From contig SCRO01000046.1 of NCBI GenBank assembly GCA_004298505.1, positions 1-64,000 on the forward strand: DNA of 64,000 nucleotides. The letters are read 5' to 3'. The translations under genes were made by a program, and so were the position numbers. Position 1 is the first letter of the stretch, and each line of letters begins with the position of its first letter. This DNA comes from Rhodanobacter sp. (GTDB lineage: Bacteria; Pseudomonadota; Gammaproteobacteria; Xanthomonadales; Rhodanobacteraceae). Positions 40,002 to 51,011 of the stretch are shown here, in pieces. The notes under the pieces are model-generated. The model did not search any database, was not told the origin of the DNA, and saw only the letters and a program-made list of their open reading frames with translations.

Positions 40002-40940
40002 TCACCAGCTGTAGCGTACCTTGCCGTACACGTAGGCACCGTTGTAGCCGAACGGCGAGAAGATTGAGTACTTCAGGGTGCCATGGTTGGTGTTGTTGGG
40101 GATGTTCCGATCCGGGTAGGTATCGAGCGCGTTGTCCGCACCAACGGTGAACATCCAGTTTTGCAGGTGGTAGTTCACCGCCAGATCAAGGATCCACTTG
40201 GGTGTGAAGGTCTGGTCGACCACGGGTGGCGTTGCATTCGGCTTGTAGTTGCCCAGACTGCTGACGTAGCTGGTGTAACGGCCGTAGCGGGTCAGCGTGC
40301 CGGTCACGCCCCAGTTCCCCAGGTTGTACTGCTCGCTGAGGATCAGCTTGCTGCGCGGGCTCGAATTGGCCAGGTAGCCCTTGATGTCCTGTCGATTCAG
40401 GCGGACGAAATTGACACCCAGATTGTTCAGGAGCGCCGGATTGGGTTTGACGCTGGTCACCTTGTTCTGGTTGTAGTTGGCGCTCAGCGTGCTGGCGAGC
40501 GTCCCGGCACTGCCGAAGTCAGCGAAATACGTGCCCACCAGATCGACGCCACGCGTGCGCGTATTGGCGGCGTTGGTGAAGTAATCGATGCTGCGGAAAT
40601 TCAGATTGCTGATGCCGTTGTTCGCCAGATAGCTGACCACGTTCGGCGCAGTAGTCGAAATCGCGCCGGACAGGGCGATCCGGTTGCGGATGTTGATCTG
40701 GTAGACGTCCAGGCTGAGGGTAAGCGCGTTGCTGGGGTTCCACACTGTGCCCAGGGTGAAGTTCGTCGATTTCTCCGGTCGCAGCGGTTCGGAGCCGAGC
40801 AGTTTCGCGATCTGGCTTCCTACCGGCACCAGGCCCGCGTTGTAGATCCCGGCGGGCAGGCCCGCCGAATTGCCGTTGGCGAAAAACAGCGAGGAGGTCT
40901 GCGAAAAGTATTCCTGACTAAGTGCACGCGGAACCCGCTG
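40002..40940 (-). pseudogene. TonB-dependent receptor, 3' remnant
   Basis: About 310 codons encode the C-terminal strands of a TonB-dependent receptor: SQEYFSQTSSLFFANG, LRPEKSTNFTLGTVWNPSNA (the 'KS.N...G' segment), TRTRGVDLVGTY, FTPKWILDLAVNYHLQNW, GADNALDTYPDRN and the terminal aromatic residue in YGKVRYSW. A TGA in the same frame lies near 40941. The signal peptide, TonB box, plug and most of the barrel (roughly 600 residues) are missing from the upstream DNA. The fragment cannot form a receptor. Confidence 0.85.
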
Positions 40941-41207
40941 TCAACCGTGAAGGGTTTATGGCGACGCGCAACCCGCGCCTGCAGTTCTTGCCGCAAGGAC
41001 CATCAGCCGGCAGGGCAACCCGCGCCCTGCGCATCGTGGCGCGGCAGCGTTACGGGTGTTATGCGCGGCCCGCGGCGTGCCCTGCACGGTGGGAGGAGCT
41101 GGAACCGGGTGCCGCCGTACGGTGGCGTTGCATTGAAATCGGCTTCTGCGACCCGATAATGCGCTCTGGCCATCCAAGGATTGGCCGGAGACTTCCAAGG
41201 AATACCC

Positions 41208-41549
41208 ATGCCCATTTATGAATTTGAATGCAGCGGTTGTGGCCATCGCTTCGATCATCTGCAGAAACTGTCCGATACCGACCCCACGATTTGTCCCGCC
41301 TGCGCGGCCGCGCAGTTGCGCCGGCGCGTCAGCGCCCCCGCGTTCCGGCTGGCCGGCAGCGGCTGGTATGAGACAGACTTCAAGAAGAACGGCGAAAAGA
41401 AACACAACCTCGCCGGGACCGCCGGCAGCGACGCGGCCAAGCCAGCCCCGGACAGCAAGCCAGCCCCGGACAGCAAGCCAGCGGCGTCACCAGCCCCATC
41501 ACCTGCACCGGCGGAAGCATCCACCAGGGCCGCGGCGGCTGGCGACTGA
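41208..41549 (+). CDS. FmdB family zinc-ribbon protein
   Basis: A 113-residue small protein. The N-terminal zinc ribbon MPIYEFECSGCGHRFDHLQK with the second pair CPAC (CxxC...CxxC) is the FmdB/CxxC_CXXC_SSSS type. The C-terminal half is a low-complexity Pro/Ala/Ser tail with two copies of the hexapeptide PAPDSK, encoded by an 18-base direct repeat at about 41444-41479. It is placed upstream of aspS, as in many proteobacteria. A regulatory role is proposed for the family but not established. Confidence 0.88.
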   Translation: MPIYEFECSGCGHRFDHLQKLSDTDPTICPACAAAQLRRRVSAPAFRLAGSGWYETDFKKNGEKKHNLAGTAGSDAAKPAPDSKPAPDSKPAASPAPSPAPAEASTRAAAAGD

Positions 41550-41711
41550 GTCACGCGATCGCGTTGTTCTGCTGGCGTCCGTCACTGGTATCCGACGGGG
41601 TGGCGTGGGTCATCCCCCCGGTGGCAATGGCCCGCCGGGGGCTGCGGCAATGCTAATATTCTGGGTCTTTTCACTTGTTCACGCCGCCTCGCGGCCCGGA
41701 GTTTCCAGCGC

Positions 41712-43496
41712 ATGCGCACGCATTACTGCGGCCTTATCGATGAGTCGCTGATCGGCCAGACCGTCACCCTGTGCGGGTGGGTCAACAAGATTCGCCTGCA
41801 GGCCCACGTCGCCTTTGTCGACCTACGTGATCACGAAGGCCTGGCCCAGGTGGTGATCGAGCGCGAGAACGCAGGGGGCTTTGCCGTCGCCAGCGAGATC
41901 GGCAACGAATACTGCCTGCGCGTCACCGGTACCTTGCGCAAGCGCATCGCGGTCAACGACAAGCTCAAGACCGGCACGGTCGAGCTGCTTGCCGAGACGG
42001 TGGAGATCCTCAATGCCGCGAAGGATCTGCCATTCGCGCTGCACGAGAACCCGAACGAGGACATGCGGATGACCTACCGCTACCTCGACCTGCGCCGCCC
42101 CGAGATGCAGGCGATGATACGCAAGCGGATCCGTCTGGTGCAGGTGCTGCGCCGCTATCTCGACGAGCGTGGTTTCCAGGATGTGGAAACGCCGATCCTG
42201 ACCAAGGCCACGCCCGAGGGCGCACGTGACTACCTGGTACCCAGCCGCGTGCACCCGGGCCAGTTCTACGCGCTGCCGCAGTCGCCGCAGCTGTTCAAGC
42301 AGATCCTGATGGTGGCCGGCTTCGATCGTTACTACCAGATTGCGCGTTGCTTCCGCGACGAGGACCTGCGTGCGGATCGCCAGCCGGAATTCACCCAGCT
42401 CGACCTGGAGTTCGCCTTCGTCGAGGAAAAGGATGTGCAGGACTTCGTAGAGGATTTGATCCGCCACGTATTCCGCCAGGTGCAGGGCGTGGAACTGGAG
42501 GCGACGTTCCCGCGCATGAGCTGGATAGAGGCGATGCGTCGCTTCGGCTCGGACAAGCCGGACCTGCGTATCGCGCTGGAGTTGGTGGATGTGGCCGACG
42601 CCCTGAAGCACCTCGAGTTCAAGGTATTCGCCGGGCCGGCGAATGATCCGGCCGGCCGTGTCGCCGCGCTGCGCGTGCCAGGCGGCAGCACGCTGTCGCG
42701 CAAGGATATCGACGGGTTGACCGGGTATGCCTCGCGCTACGGTGCAAAAGGCCTCGCCTGGCTCAAGGTCGAGGATCGGGCGAAAGGCCGCGACGGGATC
42801 AATTCGCCGGTGGCGAAGTTCCTCGACGACATCGCGCTGGACGGCGTGCTCACGGCCACGGCCGCGCAGACCGGCGATATCGTGTTCTTCGGCGCCGGCG
42901 CCTGGAAGACGGTCAGCGACTTCATGGGCGCGGTGCGGCTGAAAGTTGCCAGGGATCGCGGCCTGGTCGAGGACAGCTGGAAGCCGCTGTGGGTCACCGA
43001 TTTTCCGATGTTCGAGTACGCCTCGGAGGAGCAGCGCTACGTCGCGCTGCATCACCCGTTCACCGCGCCGAAGATCGACGACATCGCCGACCTGCGCGCG
43101 CACGCGGCAACCGCGGTGAGCCGCGGCTACGACATGGTGCTCAACGGCAACGAGATCGGCGGTGGTTCGATCCGTATCCACCGGCCAGACATGCAGAGTG
43201 CGGTATTCGAGCTGCTCGGCATCGGCGCCGAGGAAGCCGAGGCGAAGTTCGGCTTCCTGCTCAAGGCGCTGAAGTTTGGCGCGCCCCCGCATGGCGGCAT
43301 TGCCTTCGGGGTTGATCGGATTGCCGCGCTGATGGCCGGTACCGAATCCATCCGCGACGTGATCGCGTTCCCCAAGACCACCAGCGCGCAGGACCTGATG
43401 ACCGACGCGCCGTCGCCGATTGCCGCAGCGCAGTTGAAAGAATTGCACGTGCTGGTCACCCATGGGAAACGGGAAACGGGGAACGGGGAACGCTAG
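41712..43496 (+). CDS. aspS: Aspartyl-tRNA synthetase
   Basis: A 594-residue class II synthetase of bacterial type. The N-terminal OB-fold anticodon-binding domain ([20 protein letters not shown]) is followed by motif 1, motif 2 ([20 protein letters not shown]), a GAD insertion domain and motif 3 ([16 protein letters not shown]). It charges tRNA-Asp. The last about nine residues (KRETGNGER) are encoded by the left arm of an inverted tandem-unit repeat, so the repeat has replaced the native C-terminal end. The core is intact. Confidence 0.96.
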   Translation: MRTHYCGLIDESLIGQTVTLCGWVNKIRLQAHVAFVDLRDHEGLAQVVIERENAGGFAVASEIGNEYCLRVTGTLRKRIAVNDKLKTGTVELLAETVEILNAAKDLPFALHENPNEDMRMTYRYLDLRRPEMQAMIRKRIRLVQVLRRYLDERGFQDVETPILTKATPEGARDYLVPSRVHPGQFYALPQSPQLFKQILMVAGFDRYYQIARCFRDEDLRADRQPEFTQLDLEFAFVEEKDVQDFVEDLIRHVFRQVQGVELEATFPRMSWIEAMRRFGSDKPDLRIALELVDVADALKHLEFKVFAGPANDPAGRVAALRVPGGSTLSRKDIDGLTGYASRYGAKGLAWLKVEDRAKGRDGINSPVAKFLDDIALDGVLTATAAQTGDIVFFGAGAWKTVSDFMGAVRLKVARDRGLVEDSWKPLWVTDFPMFEYASEEQRYVALHHPFTAPKIDDIADLRAHAATAVSRGYDMVLNGNEIGGGSIRIHRPDMQSAVFELLGIGAEEAEAKFGFLLKALKFGAPPHGGIAFGVDRIAALMAGTESIRDVIAFPKTTSAQDLMTDAPSPIAAAQLKELHVLVTHGKRETGNGER

Positions 43497-43605
43497 TGCG
43501 CTCGCTCCGGCCCCGCGTTTGCAGGAGGATTGGACTGTAGACATCGGCGGCTTTGTGGCCTTCAGGATGTTGCCGAATGATGGCTGTTCCCTGTTCCCCG
43601 TTCTC
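43465..43605. repeat. 141-bp inverted tandem-unit repeat at the aspS 3' end
   Basis: The left arm, GGGAAACGGGAAACGGGGAA running to 43493, codes for the AspS tail. The right arm, GTTCCCTGTTCCCCGTTCTC, is at 43585-43604. About 90 bases of unique sequence separate them. The element fills the gap between aspS and the hydrolase gene. Confidence 0.75.
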
Positions 43606-43616
43606 GAGTTCACCTG

Positions 43617-44255
43617 ATGTCCGAACACGTAATCCTGCTGCATGGCCTGTGGATGCGCGGATTCGCGCTATCCATGCTGCACCGTCGGTTGATGGAGGCA
43701 GGCTTTCGCGTGCATCGCTTCGACTACCTGAGCGTGGCCGGGAGCGAACAACATATCCTCGACCGCCTGCATGTGCGCATGGCCGGGCTGGCGGGCGAGG
43801 CCGAGGCCGTGCACCTGGTCGGGCACAGTCTGGGTGGACTGCTCGCGCTGCGCGCCTGCGGTGAACCGGATACCCTTCCGCCAGGGCGTATCGTCTGCCT
43901 CGGCTCACCGTTGCGCGGCAGTGCGGCAGCCCGCGAAATGGCGCGATGGGGCCGTGGCGGGGAGCTCCTGCTGGGTCATAATCGGCAACTGATTGAACAG
44001 GGTTTCGAGCGCTGGGACGGCGCGCGCGAGGTCGGCGCGATCGCCGGTCGCATGCCGCTGGGCCTGGGGGCCATGCTGGGCCATTTCGAGGGCGAGCATG
44101 ACGGCACGGTGGCGGTGGAGGAAACCCGCCTGCCAGGTCTGGCCGACCATTGCGTGGTGGAATCGAACCACACCAGCCTGCTGTTTTCGCCGGAAGTGGC
44201 GCGATTGGTGGCCGGGTTCCTCTACACCGGGCATTTCCCCGCACCCCCGCGCTGA
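43617..44255 (+). CDS. Alpha/beta hydrolase (lipase-like)
   Basis: A 212-residue alpha/beta hydrolase. The oxyanion segment VILLHGLWMRG lies at the start, and the nucleophile elbow is GHSLGG (Ser about residue 73) in VHLVGHSLGGLLALRAC. An Asp in EGEHDGTVAVEET and a His in VVESNHTSLLFSPEVARL complete a plausible triad. It has no signal peptide, so it is cytoplasmic. Similarity is to PGAP1/lipase-class small hydrolases; the substrate is unknown. It lies between aspS and yebC on the same strand. Confidence 0.8.
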   Translation: MSEHVILLHGLWMRGFALSMLHRRLMEAGFRVHRFDYLSVAGSEQHILDRLHVRMAGLAGEAEAVHLVGHSLGGLLALRACGEPDTLPPGRIVCLGSPLRGSAAAREMARWGRGGELLLGHNRQLIEQGFERWDGAREVGAIAGRMPLGLGAMLGHFEGEHDGTVAVEETRLPGLADHCVVESNHTSLLFSPEVARLVAGFLYTGHFPAPPR

Positions 44256-44338
44256 GCTGCCGCAGGGTCGCTACCGGCACGCCGGCCCGTTTCGGGTAAA
44301 ATCAATCGCTTGTCCAATTGCATCGTGCAGGAATCGTC

Positions 44339-45064
44339 ATGGGTAGGGGTCCGTCGATCGAAGGTCGCAAGAATGCCGAAGACGCCAAGCGCGCCAAGGT
44401 GTTCACCAAGCTGATCCGCGAAATCACCGTCGCCACGCGTGCCGGCGTGGTCGACCCGGCCGGCAACCCGCGTTTGCGCGCGGCGGTCGACAAGGCGCTG
44501 TCGGCGAACATGACCCGCGACACCATCGAGCGTGCGATCAAGCGCGGCTCGGGGACGGAGGGCGGCGCAGACATGCAGGAACTGCGCTACGAGGGCTACG
44601 GCCCCGCCGGCATCGCGTTGATCATCGATTGTTTCACCGACAACCCCACCCGCACCGTGGCCGACGTGCGCTATGCGCTGGCCAAGCACGGCGGCAATCT
44701 TGGTACGTCGGGCTCGGTGGCGTTCCAGTTCACCCGTTGCGGTGAACTGGTGTTCGCGACCGAAGACAAGGCGAGCGCCGAGGAATTCGTGCTGGAGTCG
44801 GCGCTGGAGGCCGGCGCCGACGATGTCATCAACGAGCATGGCGAAAGCATCGTGTTGTGCGCACCGGAAAATTTCGAGGCGGTACAACAGGCGCTGATCG
44901 ACGCCGGGCTGAGTGCCGTGCATGCTGGCGTGGTGATGCGGCCGAACAATCGCGTCGAGGTGCCCGCGGAGGCGCTCGAATCGTTGCAGGATTTACTCGA
45001 GAAGCTCGATTCACTGGACGATGTGAGCGACGTGTCGCATAACGCCTTGCTGCCTGTAACGTGA
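44339..45064 (+). CDS. yebC: YebC/PmpR family protein (TACO1-like)
   Basis: A 241-residue member of the YebC family, which acts as a transcription regulator and, in recent work, relieves ribosome stalling at proline stretches. The start has MGRGPSIEGRKNAEDAKRAK, then KLIREITVATRAGVVDPAGN, YEGYGPAGIALIIDCFTDNP and GGNLGTSGSVAFQF. The start at 44339 was chosen over 44318 because MGRG is the usual N-terminus. It precedes ruvC, a conserved order. TAAAAT at 44297-44302 could be a -10 element. Confidence 0.94.
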   Translation: MGRGPSIEGRKNAEDAKRAKVFTKLIREITVATRAGVVDPAGNPRLRAAVDKALSANMTRDTIERAIKRGSGTEGGADMQELRYEGYGPAGIALIIDCFTDNPTRTVADVRYALAKHGGNLGTSGSVAFQFTRCGELVFATEDKASAEEFVLESALEAGADDVINEHGESIVLCAPENFEAVQQALIDAGLSAVHAGVVMRPNNRVEVPAEALESLQDLLEKLDSLDDVSDVSHNALLPVT

Positions 45065-45067
45065 TGT

Positions 45068-45210
45068 CGGGAGTCGGGATTCGGGATTCGGAAGTGCGGC
45101 AGCATGCGAATCGCAGCACACCGCGAGGCCCGGTGCTACGGTTCTCCTGTGCGATTGCCGGCAGGCTTGGTGCGGCGCGTGACTGACGAATCCCGAATCC
45201 CGACTGCCGG
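45068..45210. repeat. 143-bp inverted tandem-unit repeat across the ruvC start
   Basis: The left arm CGGGAGTCGGGATTCGGGAT runs to 45091, and the right arm GAATCCCGAATCCCGACTGC runs to 45210. The arms are inverted copies of GGGATTC-type units. The element occupies the yebC-ruvC gap, and its right arm lies inside the ruvC reading frame upstream of the family N-terminus. Size and plan match the copy at the aspS end. Confidence 0.78.
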
Positions 45211-45763
45211 CTCTCAACAGCCGAACGGCTGGTCATCCCGGAGTGTCAGGATCATCGGCATCGACCCGGGCAGCCAACGCACCGGCGTCGGCATTATCGA
45301 CGTCGACGCCGCCGGCAAACTGGTGCATGTGTTTCATGGCGCGCTGGTGGTGGCTGGCGAGGCCAGCTTTCCGCTGCGCCTGAAACGCATCTTTGACGAA
45401 CTGTGTGACATTATCGCCGCGCATCAGCCGGTCGAGTGCGGCGTCGAACGCGTGTTCATGGCGCGCAATCCGGATTCGGCGCTCAAGCTGGGGCAGGCAC
45501 GCGGCGCCGCGATCTGCGCGGTGGTCAGTCGGGGGATCGTGGTGCACGAATACGCGGCAACTGAGGTCAAGCAATCCGTGGTCGGCAATGGCCGCAGCGA
45601 CAAGACCCAGGTTCAGCACATGGTCGGCGTACTGCTTGGCCTGAAGGGGCCGCTGCAGGCAGATGCGGCCGACGCGCTGGCGATTGCGCTGACCCACGCC
45701 CACACCCGCGCCAGCCTGGCCCGGGTCGGTATTCCGCGAATGGCCTGGAGGCGCCGGCGATGA
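45179..45763 (+). CDS. ruvC: Crossover junction endodeoxyribonuclease RuvC
   Basis: The Holliday junction resolvase. Catalytic acidic residues are in [25 protein letters not shown] and [15 protein letters not shown], and HAHTR ends the fold. The family normally starts directly with MRIIGIDPG. Here the corresponding codon is GTC (VRIIGIDPG), and the nearest in-frame start codons are GTG at 45179 and ATG at 45104, inside the inverted repeat. I chose GTG 45179, giving 194 residues with about 22 repeat-derived N-terminal residues. It overlaps ruvA by four bases. Confidence 0.88.
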   Translation: MTDESRIPTAGSQQPNGWSSRSVRIIGIDPGSQRTGVGIIDVDAAGKLVHVFHGALVVAGEASFPLRLKRIFDELCDIIAAHQPVECGVERVFMARNPDSALKLGQARGAAICAVVSRGIVVHEYAATEVKQSVVGNGRSDKTQVQHMVGVLLGLKGPLQADAADALAIALTHAHTRASLARVGIPRMAWRRRR

Positions 45764-46356
45764 TCGGTCGACTGCGTGGCATCCTGGTTTCGAAGCAGCC
45801 GCCGTCACTGCTGGTCGAGGTGGGCGGCGTCGGCTACGAGGTCGAGGCGCCGATGTCGACGATCTACGACCTGCCCGGCATCGGCAAGGAAGTGATCCTG
45901 CTCACCCATCATGCGGTGAAGGAAGACGCCGTCACGCTGTACGGCTTCCTGCACGAAAGCGAGCGGACGCTGTTCCGCAACCTGCTCAAGGTCAGCGGAA
46001 TCGGCGCGAAGATCGCCCTGGCGGTACTCTCTGGCGTATCCACCGATCACTTCGCGCGGCTGGTGCAGGCCGGCGACGTGGTCGCGCTGACCAGGATTCC
46101 CGGCATCGGCAAGAAGACCGCCGAGCGCATGGTGGTGGAGCTTCGCGACCGCCTCGACGGCATGTCCAGCGTGCCCGGAGTATCCATGTCGGGTGTGGTA
46201 GCGCCACTGGATGCCGCGGGAGAAGCCACCGTGGCGCTGCTGCAACTGGGCTACAAGTCGGCGGAAGTGAGTCGGCTGGTGCAGAAAGTCGCCGCCGAAG
46301 GCGACAGCGCCGAATCCATCATCCGCAAGGCGCTGCGTGCTGCGCTGGGCGCCTAG
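45760..46356 (+). CDS. ruvA: Holliday junction branch migration protein RuvA
   Basis: A 198-residue junction-binding subunit. The OB-fold start [20 protein letters not shown] is followed by helix-hairpin-helix motifs ([18 protein letters not shown] and [20 protein letters not shown]) and the C-terminal RuvB-binding domain III ([20 protein letters not shown]). It is translationally coupled to ruvC (ATGA). The acidic pin region is normal. kup separates it from ruvB. Confidence 0.96.
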   Translation: MIGRLRGILVSKQPPSLLVEVGGVGYEVEAPMSTIYDLPGIGKEVILLTHHAVKEDAVTLYGFLHESERTLFRNLLKVSGIGAKIALAVLSGVSTDHFARLVQAGDVVALTRIPGIGKKTAERMVVELRDRLDGMSSVPGVSMSGVVAPLDAAGEATVALLQLGYKSAEVSRLVQKVAAEGDSAESIIRKALRAALGA

Positions 46357-46372
46357 GCCGCGAGGATTTTTC

Positions 46373-48295
46373 ATGAGCGAGCAAGTGCAGGATCAGGCGG
46401 CCTCGTCCGCCGCCGAGGAGAACGGCACGCGCCACAGTGCGAAGTCGGCGTTGATCCTCGGCGCGATCGGGGTGGTATTCGGCGACATCGGTACCAGCCC
46501 GCTGTACACGATGCACGAGACCTTCCTGCCCAAACACGGCCTGCATCCGCATCCGAGCACCGTGCTGGGCATCCTGTCGCTGGTGACCTGGTCGCTGATC
46601 ATGGTGGTGGCGGTGAAGTATGTCAGCCTGGTCATGCGCGCGGACAACAAGGGCGAGGGCGGCATCATGGCCCTGATGACGCTGGCCCAGCGCGCCAGTG
46701 GCAAGTCGCTGCGGGCGCGCCGGGTGATCATGCTGATGGCCTTGCTGGGTGCGGCACTGTTTTTCGGCGATGGCGTGATCACGCCGTCGATTTCCGTGCT
46801 TTCCGCAGTCGAGGGCCTGGAGGTGGCGACGCCGGGATTGAAGGAGTGGGTGGTGCCGATCACGGTGGTGGTGCTGATCGGCCTGTTTTGGCTCCAGCGC
46901 CACGGCACGGCCAAGGTCGGTGCCGTGTTCGGGCCGATCATGGTGTTGTGGTTTCTCACCCTGGCGGTCATCGGCGTGTCCAACATCATGCATACCCCTG
47001 GTGTGCTGTGGGCACTTGATCCTACATACGCGGTGCGGTTTTTCATGACCCACGGCAAGACCTCGATCCTGGCGCTGGGTTCGGTGGTGTTGTGCGTCAC
47101 CGGTGCCGAGGCGCTGTATACGGACATGAGCCATTTCGGGCGATTCCCGATACGTGCGGCGTGGTTCGGCTTCGTGATGCCGGCGCTGCTGATCAACTAT
47201 TACGGTCAGGGCGCCCTGCTGCTGGTCCATCGAGATGCGATCGCCAATCCCTTCTATTACTCGGTTCCGTCATGGGGCCTGTATCCGATGATCGGGCTGG
47301 CCACCGCGGCCACCGTGATCGCCTCGCAGGCAGTGATCTCCGGCGCTTTCACGGTGACGCGGCAGGCGATCCAGCTCGGCTTCCTGCCGCGCATGCAGGT
47401 GGTGCATACCTCGCGCGAGGCGATCGGACAGATCTTCCTGCCGTGGGTCAACCGCGGCCTCATGGTGGCGGTACTTGCCACCGTGATCGGGTTCGGTTCG
47501 TCCAACGCGCTGGCCGGCGCGTACGGCATCGCCGTGACCGGCACCATGGCGATCGACACAATTCTGACCATGGTCGTGGCGCGCCGCATGTGGCATTGGA
47601 GCCGCATGGTTGTGATCCTGACCGGCCTGGTGCTGCTGACCATCGATCTGAGTTACTTCGGCGCCAATACGCTGAAGATCCCTGACGGTGGCTGGTTTCC
47701 GCTGGTGCTGGGCGTGATCCTGTTCACCGTGATGACCACCTGGCGGCGCGGCCGCGAACTGGTGGTACGCGAGATCAAGCAAAGCGGCCTGGCACTGGCG
47801 CCGTTCATCCAGAACATGACCGAGCATCCACCGACGCGCGTGCCGGGTACGGCGGTGTTCCTCACCGCCAACCTGGAGGCCGTGCCGCACGCCTTGTTGC
47901 ACAACCTCAAGCACAACAAGGTGCTGCACGAACGCAACGTGCTGCTGACGGTAGCGATTCTCGAGACGCCGGTGGCCGAGGCCGCTGAGCGCATTCAACT
48001 TACGGCCCTGAGCGACGACTTCTACAGCCTGGAACTGCATTTCGGCTTCGCCGAGGATCCCAACATCCCGCTGGCGCTTTCGCAGTGTTCGCGCGAGGGC
48101 CTGGGCTTTGACATGATGGACACCACGTTCTTCCTGTCGCGCGAAAGCATCGTTTCCAACGAGCGCCGTCCCGGCATGGCACGCTGGCGCGACAAGCTGT
48201 TTGCCTTCATGGCGCGCAATGCGTTGCCGGCCACCGCGTTCTTCCAGATTCCCGGCAACCGGCTGATCGAGCTGGGTGCGCAGGTGGAGATCTGA
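46373..48295 (+). CDS. kup: Potassium uptake protein Kup
   Basis: A 640-residue KUP-family potassium/proton symporter with 12 membrane helices. Signatures are [80 protein letters not shown] and [17 protein letters not shown] cytoplasmic C-terminal domain follows (about 440-640, [20 protein letters not shown]). The start at 46373 is 17 bases after ruvA. It is unusual that this transporter lies inside the ruvCAB operon. Confidence 0.95.
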   Translation: MSEQVQDQAASSAAEENGTRHSAKSALILGAIGVVFGDIGTSPLYTMHETFLPKHGLHPHPSTVLGILSLVTWSLIMVVAVKYVSLVMRADNKGEGGIMALMTLAQRASGKSLRARRVIMLMALLGAALFFGDGVITPSISVLSAVEGLEVATPGLKEWVVPITVVVLIGLFWLQRHGTAKVGAVFGPIMVLWFLTLAVIGVSNIMHTPGVLWALDPTYAVRFFMTHGKTSILALGSVVLCVTGAEALYTDMSHFGRFPIRAAWFGFVMPALLINYYGQGALLLVHRDAIANPFYYSVPSWGLYPMIGLATAATVIASQAVISGAFTVTRQAIQLGFLPRMQVVHTSREAIGQIFLPWVNRGLMVAVLATVIGFGSSNALAGAYGIAVTGTMAIDTILTMVVARRMWHWSRMVVILTGLVLLTIDLSYFGANTLKIPDGGWFPLVLGVILFTVMTTWRRGRELVVREIKQSGLALAPFIQNMTEHPPTRVPGTAVFLTANLEAVPHALLHNLKHNKVLHERNVLLTVAILETPVAEAAERIQLTALSDDFYSLELHFGFAEDPNIPLALSQCSREGLGFDMMDTTFFLSRESIVSNERRPGMARWRDKLFAFMARNALPATAFFQIPGNRLIELGAQVEI

Positions 48296-48350
48296 GCTCG
48301 CATTTGCGTTGGGCTCCTACAACAACGCACGAGCCTGCCATAATTCCCTC

Positions 48351-49392
<1,042 letters not shown>

Positions 49393-49400
<8 letters not shown>

Positions 49401-49809
49401 GCCACGCGCAACGCCATTCCGCTGGCCCGTGCGGGTCTACTGGGAAGACACCGACGCTGGCGGAGTGGTTTACCACGCCGGCTATCTGCGCTTCATGGAG
49501 CGTGCCCGCAGCGAGTGGATGCGTGCGCTCGGAGTCGACCAGATCGCGTTCAAGCGGGCCACCGGGCTGGCCTTCATGGTGCGCGACATGCAGATCGACT
49601 TCCTCAAGCCAGCCCTGCTGGATGATGAACTGGCGGTAACGGTTGAAGTCAAAGCGCGGCGCGCAGCCAGTATCCTGTTCGCCCAGACGATCACGAACGC
49701 GGACGGCTGTTGCCTGATCCGCGCCAGCGTGCGGGTGGCCTGCGTCGATCTGGAGCGCATGCGTCCGGCGCTGATCCCGTCCGACCTTATCCCGCAACCT
49801 GCATCCTGA
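49393..49809 (+). CDS. ybgC: Tol-Pal system-associated acyl-CoA thioesterase YbgC
   Basis: A 138-residue hot-dog-fold thioesterase. The catalytic Asp is in [20 protein letters not shown], followed by [15 protein letters not shown]. It hydrolyses acyl-CoA or acyl-ACP and is linked to phospholipid metabolism at the inner membrane. It overlaps ruvB by 8 bases and precedes tolQ by 36 bases, the standard first gene of the Tol-Pal cluster. A GTG at 49384 is an alternative start. Confidence 0.94.
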
Positions 49810-49845
49810 CCCACCCGAGCCGAACCGGCGGAGAATCTGCAAGCA

Positions 49846-50532
49846 ATGAACAGTGGACTGAACGTTTTCACGCTGGTCGCGCAGTCGAGCGTGCCGGTGC
49901 AACTGGTGCTTCTGATCCTGCTGGTATTCTCGTTTCTGTCGTGGGTGATCATCATCCGCAAGTACGCGCAGACCCGGGCGGCGCTGGAGGATGCCGAGGC
50001 GTTCGAGGAGCGCTTCTGGTCCGGCGGCGACCTGGCCCAGCTGTTTCGCGAGGTCAGCACCCGCGCCGGCGACAGTGGCGGCATCGAGAACATCTTCGAG
50101 TCCGGCTTCCGCGAGTTCGCCCGCCAGCGCCAGCGCAAGACGCATGACACGCGCAGCGCGATCGAAGGCTCCGAGCGCGCCATGCAGGTGGCCGGCACGC
50201 GCGAGATCGGCCTGCTCGAGCGCAACCTGGAGTTCCTCGCCAACGTCGGTTCAATCAGCCCCTACGTGGGCCTGTTCGGCACGGTGTGGGGCATCATGGG
50301 CGCGTTCCAGGGCCTGGGCGACATGAAGGATGTGACCATCGCGGTGGTCGCACCGCATATCTCCGAGGCGCTGATCGCCACCGCCATGGGCCTGTTCGCG
50401 GCGATTCCGGCGCAGTGGGCGTACAACCGCTATGCCACCAAGGTCGAGCGCATCGCCTCGCGCTACGACGTGTTCCAGGAGGAGTTCTCCTCCGTCCTGC
50501 AGCGGCAGATCCAGACCGACGAAGTCGCCTGA
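49846..50532 (+). CDS. tolQ: Tol-Pal system protein TolQ
   Basis: A 228-residue inner-membrane subunit of the TolQR proton-driven motor. Helix 1 is VPVQLVLLILLVFSFLSWVI, and helices 2 and 3 contain GSISPYVGLFGTVWGIMGAF and ISEALIATAMGLFAAIPAQW with the ion-path residues. The length is as in E. coli (230). It works with TolR and TolA in outer-membrane constriction during division. It is spaced 14 bases from tolR. Confidence 0.96.
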   Translation: MNSGLNVFTLVAQSSVPVQLVLLILLVFSFLSWVIIIRKYAQTRAALEDAEAFEERFWSGGDLAQLFREVSTRAGDSGGIENIFESGFREFARQRQRKTHDTRSAIEGSERAMQVAGTREIGLLERNLEFLANVGSISPYVGLFGTVWGIMGAFQGLGDMKDVTIAVVAPHISEALIATAMGLFAAIPAQWAYNRYATKVERIASRYDVFQEEFSSVLQRQIQTDEVA

Positions 50533-50546
50533 GCGGAGCTGCGGCC

Positions 50547-51011
50547 ATGCCTACCCCTAGGCGCCAGAAGCGCTACAAGCTCAAATCCGAAATCAACGTG
50601 GTGCCCTACATCGACGTGATGCTGGTGCTCTTGATCATCTTCATGGTTACCACGCCGATGCTCAACTCAAGCGTCGACGTGCAACTGCCGCAGGCCAATG
50701 CCAAGTCGCTGCAGCAGAAGAAGAACCCGGTGCTGGTCGCGGTGCTGCAGGATGGCCAGATGTACCTGACTCTCAGCGGTGCCAGGAAGGAACTGGTCGA
50801 CGAGGACACGCTCAAGCTCAAAGTCGGTGCGTTCGTGCGCGCGAATCCCGAGGTCAGCGTGCTGGTCGGTGGCGATGAGCGCGGCAGCTACGGCGGTGTA
50901 TTCAAGGTGCTGGCCGACCTGCAGCAGGCTGGCGTGGCCAAGGTCGGCCTGATGGGGCAGCCAGGGGAGCCGACGGGTCAGGACAAGAGTACGTCCCATG
51001 GACGAAAGTAG
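50547..51011 (+). CDS. tolR: Tol-Pal system protein TolR
   Basis: A 154-residue bitopic protein. The single helix carries the proton-binding Asp in EINVVPYIDVMLVLLIIFMV, and the periplasmic domain includes VSVLVGGDERGSYGGVFKVL. It belongs to the ExbD/TolR family. Its last bases overlap the tolA start by 14 bases. Confidence 0.95.
   Translation: MPTPRRQKRYKLKSEINVVPYIDVMLVLLIIFMVTTPMLNSSVDVQLPQANAKSLQQKKNPVLVAVLQDGQMYLTLSGARKELVDEDTLKLKVGAFVRANPEVSVLVGGDERGSYGGVFKVLADLQQAGVAKVGLMGQPGEPTGQDKSTSHGRK

Noticed and set aside
41823..43643. A 606-codon minus-strand frame opposite aspS
   Set aside because: The plus strand encodes a full AspS with all class II motifs; the antisense frame shows no family features.
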